From the IMG/VR virus record IMGVR_UViG_3300027759_000153, positions 1 to 43,950 of that record: a stretch of DNA of 43,950 nt, one strand, 5' to 3'. Both the position numbers and the translations under genes were made by a program. The stretch comes from a virus. The notes under the pieces are model-generated. The model did not search any database, was not told where the DNA came from, and worked only from the letters and a program-made list of their open reading frames with translations. Position 1 is the first letter of the stretch. Every line of letters begins with the position of its first letter. Positions 1-10,700 of this stretch are shown here, piece by piece.

Positions 1-180
1 CCTGCGCCAGCTCCCGATAAAGCTCCTGCGCCTGCGCCAGCTCCCGATAAAGCTCCTGCGCCTGCGCCAGCTCCCGATAAAGCTCCTGCGCCTGCGCCAG
101 CTCCCGATAAAGCTCCTGCTCCTGCGCCAGCTCCCGATAAAGCTCCTGCTCCTGCGCCAGCTCCCGATAAAGCTCCTGCG
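1..180 (+). repeat. Six tandem copies of a 30-bp repeat
   Basis: Six in-frame copies of a 30-bp unit encode PAPAPDKAPA. Copies 1, 2, 3 and 6 are identical at DNA level; copies 4 and 5 differ only in the last base (gct for gcg). Near identity at synonymous positions points to recent expansion or gene conversion. An 18-bp unit encoding PVPGPA is repeated three times at 223-276, followed by longer Pro-Glu-Pro/Pro-Gly units. The array may extend to the left of the window. Confidence 0.95.
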
Positions 181-774
181 CCTGCACCGGGTCCCGGCCC
201 TGCACCAGCTCCTGTGCCGGGTCCTGTTCCCGGTCCTGCTCCTGTTCCCGGTCCTGCTCCTGTTCCCGGTCCTGCTCCTGAGCCAACCCCTGCGCCCGGT
301 CCCGGTCCAGCTCCTGAGCCAGCTCCCGGCCCCGGCCCCGGTCCAGCTCCTGAGCCAGCTCCCGGCCCCGGTCCAGCTCCCGGTCCTGCGCCAGCACCTG
401 GCCCTGTAAAATTAACGCCAGTGCCGTCGCCAACAACAAGTCCCTCGGCAAGCCCAACTGGTTTGTCATGGCCACAAGCTAAACAAATGGCGGCAGCATT
501 TGGCGTGCCCCAACTTGCCAACGTGTTTTACTATGGCAAAGAGTTTGGTTCCAAAAAGCAAAAGCTTGACAAAGAAGGCAAGTTAATTGAAGAAGAGTAC
601 GAACCGCTTAGCGTAACTGAGGCAGGCGCGGAGTTAAAAGACAAACTGGAAAGTGTTGCCGAAGGTGATAAAACCAAAGACAATAGCGTTATGACTTTGC
701 TTGAACAAATTCTTGGCAAGGGCAACGACACAGTTTCTGAAGATGAACTGAGAAACATAGTAAAAGGAACTTAA
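1..774 (+). CDS. Proline-rich repeat virion-region protein, 5' partial
   Basis: The frame is open from base 1, so the start lies upstream of the window; a GTG at 214 is only an internal codon. The first 60 residues are six copies of a ten-residue unit (PAPAPDKAPA). These pass into Pro-Gly-Pro-Ala and Pro-Glu-Pro tracts (to about residue 135), then a Ser/Thr/Pro linker and a C-terminal domain of about 100 charged, helical residues with no family I recognise. It is followed after one base by the next structural gene, so it belongs to the late virion operon. Such rigid Pro-rich stalks occur in fibres and other surface-exposed virion proteins; the exact role is inferred. It is also the most obvious candidate substrate for the prolyl-hydroxylase-like enzyme at 39659-40303. 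Confidence 0.75.
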   Translation, partial: PAPAPDKAPAPAPAPDKAPAPAPAPDKAPAPAPAPDKAPAPAPAPDKAPAPAPAPDKAPAPAPGPGPAPAPVPGPVPGPAPVPGPAPVPGPAPEPTPAPGPGPAPEPAPGPGPGPAPEPAPGPGPAPGPAPAPGPVKLTPVPSPTTSPSASPTGLSWPQAKQMAAAFGVPQLANVFYYGKEFGSKKQKLDKEGKLIEEEYEPLSVTEAGAELKDKLESVAEGDKTKDNSVMTLLEQILGKGNDTVSEDELRNIVKGT

Positions 775-775
775 T

Positions 776-1963
776 ATGCCTTGGCCATATGACGACGAAA
801 TCAACTGGGATATAGACGAAGCTGACTACGCATCGTACGACGGCTCTAGCGGTGATCAAGCGGAATGGTACAACACTGGAGTTCTGCCGGAAGGCATGAC
901 GTTTGATTCATTTGGCAACATAGTGCCCGTAGGTAGTGATGCTGCCGCTAATGCTGACCCAACAGGAGAAGCTCAAGCTTACTTAAATGCTATACAGAGC
1001 GGTAAAGATGTTAATCTTGGAAGCGCCCTAAAGTCGTTTAAGAGCTTGCTGTCCGGCGGTTCTTCAATGGGCTCTTTAGGCCAAATAGCTGGTATTGCCG
1101 GTCTTTCCGCTTTGTTTAATAAACTTACCGGCGGCGGGCTTGGACAATCAGGGCAGGGCATATACAAAGGTTACCAAGGTGGTATCCCTAATTACAAAGC
1201 TGAACGTACCCAATACGCTTTGCCAGTTGTCCCTCAAACTGCTGCTAACCAAGCTAGAGTTACTGACGCAGGGATTAAAAGTGTCTTTGGTCAGGAAGGA
1301 TTTACAGGCGACCGTGCAGCCAGAGCCATGTACCAATACGGTCTGACCCCTGAACGTGTTGCCGGTGTTATGAATTTACCAACTGCTGATGTAGAAAGCG
1401 CGTACCACAAAGCTCTTGGGCCTAATCAATCATTATTAGGTGGAATGTATGGTCCTTATAACCAGACTACACATCCTGCAAGGGGTGACAACACTGGTGC
1501 TAGAGGAATGGATTATGAGTATCGCCGCCCCGGTTCTGGTGGTATCACGTACTTTAGCCCAATGCAATACAACAAAGTTGTTCCGCCGCCCGCTGCCGCT
1601 GCTCCCGCAGATACTGCATTAGCCCCTGCCCCAGCGCCTGCTGCCGCTGGTGGGTTGATGCGTTACGCTGCCGGAGGGATTGCTGACTTAGGTGGTTACT
1701 CTGATGGCGGTAGATTGTTACGCGGCCCCGGTGATGGTGTGTCTGATTCCATTCCTGCAACCATTGCGGGTAAACAACCTGCTCGACTAGCTGATGGCGA
1801 GTTTGTTATACCTGCTAGGATTGTTTCTGAAATAGGAAACGGTTCTACAGAAGCAGGCGCAAAGAAACTTTACGCCATGATGGATCGCGTGCAAAATGTA
1901 CGCAAGAAATCTTTGAAGAATGTAGCTGCTGACACAAAAGCAGACAAGTACCTACCCCGTTAA
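776..1963 (+). CDS. Structural protein with C-terminal LADGEFVIP motif
   Basis: A 395-residue protein with an acidic N-terminus (many Asp, Trp, Tyr), a Gly/Ser-rich middle, an Ala-Pro run (about residues 265-290) and a C-terminal section with GDGVSDSIPA and LADGEFVIPA followed by a short basic helix. I know this C-terminal pattern from virion proteins of marine and freshwater podoviruses, where it is annotated as hypothetical or tail-associated; that assignment is from memory. It begins one base after the Pro-rich gene and ends nine bases before the next start, with a GGAAG ribosome site before that gene. Probably a tail or internal virion component. Confidence 0.6.
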   Translation: MPWPYDDEINWDIDEADYASYDGSSGDQAEWYNTGVLPEGMTFDSFGNIVPVGSDAAANADPTGEAQAYLNAIQSGKDVNLGSALKSFKSLLSGGSSMGSLGQIAGIAGLSALFNKLTGGGLGQSGQGIYKGYQGGIPNYKAERTQYALPVVPQTAANQARVTDAGIKSVFGQEGFTGDRAARAMYQYGLTPERVAGVMNLPTADVESAYHKALGPNQSLLGGMYGPYNQTTHPARGDNTGARGMDYEYRRPGSGGITYFSPMQYNKVVPPPAAAAPADTALAPAPAPAAAGGLMRYAAGGIADLGGYSDGGRLLRGPGDGVSDSIPATIAGKQPARLADGEFVIPARIVSEIGNGSTEAGAKKLYAMMDRVQNVRKKSLKNVAADTKADKYLPR

Positions 1964-1972
1964 GGAAGAACT

Positions 1973-2914
1973 ATGGCTACCCCAACAGCATCAAACCCAG
2001 CAGCAGGGTCTGCAAACCAACAAAGTCTATCTGAATGGGCGGGTCCGTATGTAACGGACATGCTAGGCAAAGCCCAAGCAATCTCTGAAACTCCTTATTC
2101 AGTTTACCAAGGGCCGATGACGGCTGCCGAGTCTGGACTTCAAAACAAAGTGTTTCAAGGTTTAGGTAACTTGTCTTTCCCTAGCCAACTTGGTAACACA
2201 TTTAGTTCTTCCGGTGCATACCAGCCACCGCAGATGGGGCAGAACGGATTTGCCAATCAACCTATTGGAATGGGTGCTGGTGCTCCTCCTCAAGGCATGG
2301 GCGCAGGTATTGGTTCTTTGGGAACTGGTGGCAATCCAGCCGCTCCTGCGCCAGCCCCCATGGGGATTGCCGCGCAGTACATGAACCCGTACTTGCAATC
2401 TGTACTTAACCCACAGATGGATGAGATGCGTCGTCAGTCGCAAATAAACCTCCAACCCGGATTGGCTAAGATGACTCAAGCCGGTGGTTATGGCGGTGGT
2501 CGTCAAGCTATTATGGAGTCGGAAGCTAATCGCAACCTGCTGCAAGAACAGAACAAAACAATCGGCCAAGGGTACGCAAATGCGTACGACAAGGCTATGG
2601 GTCAGTTCAACACTGAGCAAGGTCAAGCTAAAACTTTGGCTGACTTAATGGGTCAAGCTGGCACACAGCAACGTGGCATTGAGCAAGAAGGTATCACTGC
2701 TGACTACAATGAGTTCTTGGCCCAACGTGACGACCCGACAAAGAAAGTACAGTTCTTGCAATCTATGGTGCAAGGTCTGCCTATTTCTAACGTAACAAAT
2801 ATTCCGCAAGCACAGACTGGCGCACAACAGTTCTTTGGCACGGCGGGCGACGTTACCGCGCTGTTAACAAAACTTGGTGTTATCCCACCAACTCCAACGG
2901 CCGCGCCTAAATAA
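1973..2914 (+). CDS. Conserved phage structural protein
   Basis: A 313-residue protein. The first 60 residues (QSLSEWAGPYVTDML, YSVYQGPMT) and the middle section (MNPYLQSVLNPQMDEMRRQ, then GGYGGGRQAIMESE) form a pattern that I recall from structural proteins of podoviruses, close to the giant internal virion protein gene. The middle is Gly/Pro/Met-rich, and residues 140-260 are helical and Gln-rich with no catalytic motif. Start follows an AAGGAAG site; it ends nine bases before the next gene. Likely a virion or tail-assembly component. Function beyond that is not known. Confidence 0.55.
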   Translation: MATPTASNPAAGSANQQSLSEWAGPYVTDMLGKAQAISETPYSVYQGPMTAAESGLQNKVFQGLGNLSFPSQLGNTFSSSGAYQPPQMGQNGFANQPIGMGAGAPPQGMGAGIGSLGTGGNPAAPAPAPMGIAAQYMNPYLQSVLNPQMDEMRRQSQINLQPGLAKMTQAGGYGGGRQAIMESEANRNLLQEQNKTIGQGYANAYDKAMGQFNTEQGQAKTLADLMGQAGTQQRGIEQEGITADYNEFLAQRDDPTKKVQFLQSMVQGLPISNVTNIPQAQTGAQQFFGTAGDVTALLTKLGVIPPTPTAAPK

Positions 2915-2923
2915 GGATTAGAC

Positions 2924-4732
2924 ATGACATACGACATGCGGGATGCAATTTCTAAAATTGACTCTATCCCATTAGTTAAAGAAAGTATTCCTGAACTAAC
3001 CAAGTTAGCCAATGGCTTTGATCCATCTATACCGGGTTATTTGGCTTTGGGTAGGCTTCATCAGATTACAAGTTTAGCTGAGAGCGCCCAAGCTGCTAAG
3101 CCGCCACAAGGTACTATCAAAGACAAGACCACTCAAGCCGCTGGCTTGATGGCGCTTATGGGTGGGCGCGGTCAGATGGCTGCTCAAAACTCAGCAGCAC
3201 AAACAATGAATCAACCTGGCCCTGTTCCACAGAATACGCCAGCGCCAGAGATGCAGATGGAAGCAAACCCAGAAGAAATGATGGGCATGGCTGATGGTGG
3301 TATTACGTCTATGGACATTGACCCCCGCATGTTTAACTTTGACGGTGGCGGCATTGTTACCTTTGCTAACCCTGAAAAAGAAAAGAAACAGCAGGTTAAA
3401 GAAAAAGACAAGGACGACGAGTATTCTGATGAACCACTGAACATGAGTAGGGGTCCCAAAAGAGCAAACCCTTTAAGTGCTTTAGCTGAATTAGTTAGTC
3501 AAGCTATTGCCCGCCCACAAAAACCTTCAATGATGCTCGATACAGCCGAAGCACCAAATATGGCAGAAGCTCCTCCTGTAGCTCCGCCAGAAGTTCCTGT
3601 GGCTCCTGTAGTTCCCCCACAAGTACAACCTGCCCCGCCCGTGCCTCCTGTTGGCGGGATTAACGATGGCAAGACACGCATACCGGGTGCTAATGTTGGG
3701 CCTATTGCTGTTGGTCCAACTCAAGCAATGCCAGAGAACAAGTTCTTAACAGCAACAGAAAAGTTTATTGGCCAACAACCTGAAGTGTTTAACGAAGCGG
3801 CAGAAGCCGCAAAGATTGCTGCTCGTAACAAAGCTGCTGGCATTGGTACATATGCTGAAGTTATACGTAAGCAACAAGCAGATATGGCCAAACAATTTGA
3901 AGCTTCACGTCCAACCATGAATGAAGACATAGTGGGCCTGTTAAGAAGATACTCTAGGCCAGGAGCCATGGCCGGTGATGTAGGCGACGAAGTCAACACA
4001 CAGATGCGTACTGAGCGCGAAGCCAGAATGCAGTTTAAGCAAGATCAGTTTAAGATTACTGAAGCAACTGAAAGATTGGAAGAGGCTCGCCGCACCAATG
4101 ATGTTGCGGCAATTGCTAAAGCTGAAGCTGATCTACGTAAAGCCAATATTGATTTGCGCAACCATCAGATGACCGCCGCAGCCAGCGCCGCTAGTACTGT
4201 TTCTGCTGACCAAAGATCAGCGGCTGATCGTGCTCAGCAGTTGGCAATTGAAAACTCCAAGCTTAGTATGGAGAAAGCCAAACTTGCGCAGTTGAGCAGA
4301 GACCCTGAAGCAATTCGTATACTTAAACAGGTTGAAGCTTTGGAAGCTCAAGGCAAGACCAAAGAAGCTCTCGAATTGATTGAAAGAGTTGGCAAAATCC
4401 ACGCGGCTATAACCGGTGTGAGATACACTGGCGCTCCTGAGAAAAACAAAGATTGGGAACATGAAAAACTTGTTCAGCAAACAATCAAAGACCGCGCCGG
4501 TATAATTTTGACTAGATTGCAGTCTGGTAGCCTTAAGCCGGAAGAAGAAGCTAAACTAACCGCTAAGCTAAAGAAAATTACAGATCAAGTACGTGCTGAA
4601 TATCCAACACCCGGTGCTAAAACTGGCGGCGATGGTAAGATGTCAGCACAAGATCAGCAAGCACTTGAATGGGCTAAAGCCAATCCTGATGACCCAAGGG
4701 CAGCACAGATTAAGCAAAAATTAGGAATGTAA
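2924..4732 (+). CDS. Coiled-coil virion protein with MADGG motif
   Basis: A 602-residue protein. Residues about 115-145 hold a MADGGI-type turn and a GGGIVTFA stretch, seen in several proteins of this structural block and in related phages. A Pro/Val/Ala-rich linker (about 200-245) separates these from a long Ala/Glu/Lys/Gln helical region (about 280-500) that reads as coiled coil. The stop is one base before the ATG of the giant gene, so the two are probably translationally coupled. This suggests a role beside the giant protein in the virion interior or ejection apparatus; that role is inferred from context. Confidence 0.55.
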   Translation: MTYDMRDAISKIDSIPLVKESIPELTKLANGFDPSIPGYLALGRLHQITSLAESAQAAKPPQGTIKDKTTQAAGLMALMGGRGQMAAQNSAAQTMNQPGPVPQNTPAPEMQMEANPEEMMGMADGGITSMDIDPRMFNFDGGGIVTFANPEKEKKQQVKEKDKDDEYSDEPLNMSRGPKRANPLSALAELVSQAIARPQKPSMMLDTAEAPNMAEAPPVAPPEVPVAPVVPPQVQPAPPVPPVGGINDGKTRIPGANVGPIAVGPTQAMPENKFLTATEKFIGQQPEVFNEAAEAAKIAARNKAAGIGTYAEVIRKQQADMAKQFEASRPTMNEDIVGLLRRYSRPGAMAGDVGDEVNTQMRTEREARMQFKQDQFKITEATERLEEARRTNDVAAIAKAEADLRKANIDLRNHQMTAAASAASTVSADQRSAADRAQQLAIENSKLSMEKAKLAQLSRDPEAIRILKQVEALEAQGKTKEALELIERVGKIHAAITGVRYTGAPEKNKDWEHEKLVQQTIKDRAGIILTRLQSGSLKPEEEAKLTAKLKKITDQVRAEYPTPGAKTGGDGKMSAQDQQALEWAKANPDDPRAAQIKQKLGM

Positions 4733-4733
4733 T

Positions 4734-7700
4734 ATGGCTTTTGATCCAGATGCGTATTTGGCCAAAAAATCATCCTCATTTGACCCTGATGAGTATCTAA
4801 AGTCAAAGCCCGAAGAACCTACCGAATCTGGCGGGTTCTTTGGCTCATACAAGCAAGCCTTAAAAGAGCGCTCTACCACAGCACTTCCAGCAGGGCAGCT
4901 CTACTTTAACGCTGGTGACCAACGGGCAGCAACAGATGAGTTGCTCAAAGCCAAAGACGAAGCTAGTGCTGTCTACAAACAAACTGAGTTTAGCGACCTT
5001 GGCAAAGCGTTCAAAGAAGGCCGCTTTGGTGATGCGTTGGGTGGCACTCTTGACAAGTTCAAGGAAGTTGCTGGCGCGTCCCTTGGTTCACAAACACCCG
5101 CTATTGCTGCTGGTTTAGGTACTCGTGCTGCTGTAGCAGGTGGCGCTGCTTTGCTTGGAGCTACTGCCGCACCCGCCGCACTGCTTGGTACAGCCGCGTG
5201 GGGTCTAACCACGCTAGGTTCTTACATCGCCGATAACCTTGCCCGTCAGAAAGAAGAGCAAGCAAAGAAAGGCTTAAAGTACGAAGACGTTAACCGCATG
5301 ACCGCAACTGCTGCGGGTGTTGGTCAAACTGCACTTGATGCGTTTGGGTTTAGCTACTTCAAGCCACTGGGTCGACTGGTTGGCTTCTCTGGTAAAGAGT
5401 CCGCTGAAAAAGCAACAATGGAGATTGTTCAAGCCGCAACAAACCCCAATGCGTATAAGAAAGCCGTTGCAAGCGGAGCCGCAAAAGGTATTGCATTTGA
5501 AGTACCACAAGAAGTTTCGCAGTCAGTCCTTGAGCGTTGGCAAGCGGGCTTGGCTCTCAATCCGTTCACAGACCCAGAAGCTGCTAAAGAATACTTAGAA
5601 GCCGCTGGTGGCGCGATGCTGCTTGGTGGTCCTATGGGCGCATACAGCAAAGGCGTTAATACATACAAGACCCGCCAGACACCCGAGGCGCAGGTCATGC
5701 TCCGAGATATGGAAGGCGGAGCCGCACAAGACATAGGAGGAGAACCCGATGTTAACAAACCTATCAGTCCCCCAGGTGGAGCAGGCGCTCCGCTGGTTAG
5801 CGAGCCCGGTGCAGGAGCCCCCGCCGCAGGAGCTGGAATCAATCAGCCAAATCGAGTGGATGATGCTGGACAGACTATTGCAGGACCTCCAGACGGAACA
5901 GCAGTACAGTCAGGAGCACTAGAAGAACCACCCGGCTTACTGGACAACATGCCCGGTATGCCTGTGCAAACATCTGCCGGAACTTTGCCAGCTCTTGCAC
6001 CACAGAATGTAGATGAGTACGCAGCTCGTGCCCAACAAGGTATGCAAGCAGGTCCTCTAGCGGGCACGCAAACTGTGTCTGCTAAGTACGGCAACGAAGA
6101 CTTTGCATTGACCCGGGGAGCAGTTACACCCGATGCGGTCCGTGCGTTGCAAGATGAGCAACTTAATAAAGAACTCTCTAACATTTATCTTACCGATGCC
6201 GAATACGCATTGGTAAAAGAAGAACAGACACGCCGTAAAGAAGCACCTGCACAAATAAATCAACAGCAGGGTTCACTGAGCGATTTTAAAGAAAGTTACG
6301 AAAACCTTCGTAGCGAATTGTTAAAGCTGCAAACTGAACCGCGGCCAACAGCAGGCCAAATTCAAATGATGAGTAGGTTGGCCTCAGACATTAGCGCTCT
6401 TGTGGACGCTAACGCCGAGGCAATTGTTAAATACACGGGCCAACCGGAGCTTGTTAAAGACGTTAAATCTGCTGTTTTTCAAAATAGAAAAATGGTAGAC
6501 CCCGGCGTTAACGCGACGCTAAAAAATCCTACGTTTGACGCTACTGAGGTTCTTCGAGGCATAACAGGTACTACCGGTCAACCCCGAGCAATGCAGGGCA
6601 ACTTGTTTGGTAAGTTTATCAACGGTGCGCATAACGCACAGCTTGCGCTTGCACACACAGGTAGTCCGCAAGCAGCTATTAAATTTCTACAAGACAAAAG
6701 ACAGAGGCTTGCGTCGGACTTGGCATCAGGCAAACTTGACGCAGCTTGGGCACAAAAGATAGGTGCTCGCTTTGGCATGAACCAAGGTGAGTCAGTTAGG
6801 AACTACAAAAAGGTTGCGGAGCTGTATACGCAAGCCGCGATTGCTGAAGTTGATGCAGCACTAGATCAGTTATCCAAACAGGCGGGTACTCCCAAAGCCA
6901 TACAGGGCAACCTGTTTAACAAGCCGCTGGAAGAAGGTGCTCCAGCCGAAAGTATGGAGAGTGTGTTTGGCCTGACTGCAAACGAAATGGCGGAACAAGA
7001 AGCTAGACGCAAGTCGGCTGAAATTGAAAAACGTAATAAAGGCCAGACTCAAGCTGCTGGTGCCTCGTTGTCTCCGCAAGAACGTTTGGATATTTTGACT
7101 GCTAGGGAAGCCGACCTTGCTAACCGGCTAGAACGTGCAAAGACTCAAAAGATAGGCAGCTCGGTTGGGGCTACCGAAACAGGCGTAGTCCAAGGAATAC
7201 AGAACGAACTTAATGCTGTGCGTAGAGATATCCGGGTGGCGCAAACTGAAACTGCTAAGCCAGCACTTGAAGCGCCAGCACCAAAAGTAACAACCACGCC
7301 CGTTAAGGTAGAGTCCAAGCAAACTCAGAATGAGATGTTTGATGAGGTTGGCGGGACAAAGAAACCACGAAAAGAACAGCCCAAGAAAGAACGCAAAGCT
7401 CCTACTTCAATTGCTGAAGACTTTGAAGAGTTTGGTGCTGAAGTTGCCGAAGACGAACAGACCGAAGCCGCTACCGAACAAAAGGCTCGTGAGGAAGAAG
7501 TAGAAAGAAAAGCGGCTGAAGCTAGACAAGCTGAAGAAGATAAAACTGCTCCTGATACAAGCACTGAGCACGTAGATAAAACTGAGGAAGCGCAGGCTAT
7601 TAAGCGTTTCCTTGATGCAATCAATTCGGCTGCTCGGCCTAAAAGCAAAGAAGCTGAAAAGATTACGTCGTTGAAAGATGTGATCTATAAGCTGCTATCA

Positions 7701-10700
7701 CGGTTTGACATTACCAAGCCCGGTGAAAGATCATCACCCGGCTTAAAAGCCGCCTATAAATTCCTAACTGATATAGCGGGCGGAGAAGCCAAGTTTGAAA
7801 AGCTCATGACCAGCTTGCAGAACCCCGGCACAATGTCGCAGGCGCAGTTGCTGGAAAGAGCTGGGTTCCCTAACATCACGACCCGCCGTGGGTTAGAAGA
7901 ATTTAAAGACCAAGTCCAGAGTTTTATCAACGCCCTCGGTGCTAAAGGCCAGCGGGTAAAGATTGAACCCGGCAAAGTAGCGTACGAGTCTGACGTTGAA
8001 GTCGAAACGAAGAGAGCTATGACCCCAGGCGTTACGCCTGAAGGTAAGATTCGCAGGCCATCAATGGAAGGCGGCACTAAACAGTTTAAGGTTAGTGATT
8101 CCAAACTGCGTAGTGCTTGGACAACACTTAAGCAGATGTTTGATAGCGGCGGTAATATCTCGCCCGAAATGCTTGCAGCTAAAGCATACATCACCAATCC
8201 AACACGTCCCAAGTTTGGGTTTGTGCTTGCAGACTTAGCGCACGACCTTGCGCGTTGGGATGCGTTCTTAGAAGCCAAGTACGGTATGCGTGCGGCTGAC
8301 GTAAAAGAAATGACAGCCGCGGAACGGAAGAAATTACCGCAGACGGCTGAGCAAGAAAAATTAAAAACCGACTTTGGTAGGAACGCCACGTTCTTTGGCG
8401 AAGGCGGTATGTATGCAGAAAACTTCCAGCGTTGGATTGAGCAGAACCTAGACCCCAAAACAATTGCCACGCTTAACGAGATGGTTGCGAATGAACGCGC
8501 AAACATGGACGAAGAAATTAAGTTTAACAAAGCTGTTAGTTTGTTCAACTTAGAAGTTCAAAAGCGCAAGACCGCAAGTGCCCAAGCCAGAATTGCAGCG
8601 GCAGAGAAAGCTACAAACCAACAGCTTCGCCTTGAGAAACGCAAGCAGGCTAAAGAAGCCATGGCTGCTGTTGAAGGCATTGAGACTGAAGGCGAAGAGA
8701 AATTAACTGAAGCGCCGGTTGATCTGCGCGGCATACCAGAAAGAGAAAAACTGCACCCCGCAGTTGTTCGCGCTATCAAAGATGGCGATCTCAACGGTGC
8801 GTTGAAGATCATTGCAGGTGAGAAAACCAACGGCTACTTCAAGCAGTTGGCAGCACGTTTGTTAGAGTCGGGCCTTACCGCTAAGACCAAGATCATCCCC
8901 AAAGATTCAATTGAGTCTTTGTCAAACGACCCGCAGGTTAAAGAAACGTTTAACAACCAGCTCCGCGCATTGCGTGACATGGTTGAGACAAGCCTGCCGG
9001 AAGCGCAACGTGAAGAGTTGATCTCAGCTCTGACATCTAAGAATCTGTACGACATCAGTGCTGCCGTACTTGAACTCAAGGGTTCGCTCATCAACGAAGC
9101 TCAGCAACAAATCGTCGACGAGACGATGAACTTGATGAACAAAGAGTTTGCTTGGGATGCGAAGTACGATCCCGAGTCCGACACGCTTACGATGCGCCAA
9201 GGTTCGTTGGACAACACTGTGTTGTTCCACGAGGCACTGCATGCAGCTACCATAAACTTAATAGACAACCCTGATAAGTTGTCAGGCGCACGCAAAGTAG
9301 CCTACAACCGTTTGCTTGAGCTGTACAACTACTCCAAAGGTACGCTGGCTAACGAGCACTTAGGTAACTACGGACTCAAAGACTTGCACGAGTTTGTGTC
9401 TGAGGCTATGTCTAACCCAGACTTCCAAGCCTTGTTGCGTGCTCTTCGCTACAAGTCTGCGCCATTCTCTTTGTGGAATGAGTTTACTAACGCCATAACC
9501 AAACTGTTTAAGACTCCTTCCAAAGAAGAGAGCGACGTGATGGTGGAAGTTATGCGTGCCACCAACATCTTGATGGCTGGCCCGATGGCCATGGACAGCA
9601 TGACGAGCACTAAGTCAACGCCTAAAGCGATGGCGAGGGTAGCTCTCAAAGCAATACCGCAGGGGCTAAAGCAGACACCAACTACGATGAAGCGGTTGAT
9701 GACTGCCAGCGAATGGAATGAAGTCAAACGCGATATGCCGTGGATCATTAGTTCTGCCACGGCTTCAACCCGACCACAACTGTTGGGCGCATTAACGCTC
9801 CGCCAGATTGATGACCTAGTGCGCGACCGTATCCCACAGGTGAGCAACTTCATCCGTGTGACCGAGCGGTTCCTTGCCCGCAAGAACAATATCTTGCAGG
9901 AGTCAGGGAAAATATCTGAGCGTTGGTATCAACTGCAAAGGGCAAACCCAGAGCTGTCTAGGAAGATAGCTAAGTTGATGCACGCTGCGACTATACGGCA
10001 GTACGATCCGGACCCGAAGATGGCCGCCGAGTACACCAACGAGCAGAGAATTGCAAACCCCGAGATAACCACGATGTGGAGGCAACTGCCTCCCGAGGCA
10101 AAGGCCATCTACGTAGAGGTGCGTGACTTTTATTCAAAGCGGTACAACGAGTACAAGCTGGTGATGGAGAACCGCATCAAGACAATGAGGGAGCTTGGTG
10201 TTTCTGAGAAATCAATCACCAACATCCGCGCAGAGTTTGAGAAGTCTAGGACCAAGGGACCGTACTTCCCACTGATGCGTCATGGTCGCTTCTGGTATCA
10301 GATTGGTACTGGTGATAACCGTGAGTACTACATGTTTGAGACTCGCGGGCAAAAAGAGAAACACATGGCACAGCGGGTCAAGGATGATCCTGATTGGCCA
10401 ATCAAGCAGGGCGACACATACAAGGGGCAGATGGACTTGCATGCACAGCAGTCCACGTTCTTGCAGAATGCTTTTGCGGCAATCGATGGCGCTGATTTCT
10501 CTGGTGTAACTGGGGAAGCCCAACGCCAAGCCCTTAAGGATGGCATCTACCAAAACTATTTGTCTAACCAGCCAGAGCAGAGTTTCCGCCGTCAGTTTAT
10601 GAACCGCAACAACATTGCCGGTTACTCTGAAGATGCCCTGCGTAACTTTGCTAGGTCATCGTTTCACATGGCTTACCAAATCTCCCGCTTTGAGAACTCG

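Noticed and set aside
7754-8548. A 264-codon open frame on the minus strand
   Set aside because: It is antisense to the giant gene, whose frame has clear protein features; Ser-rich antisense frames of this type are shadows.
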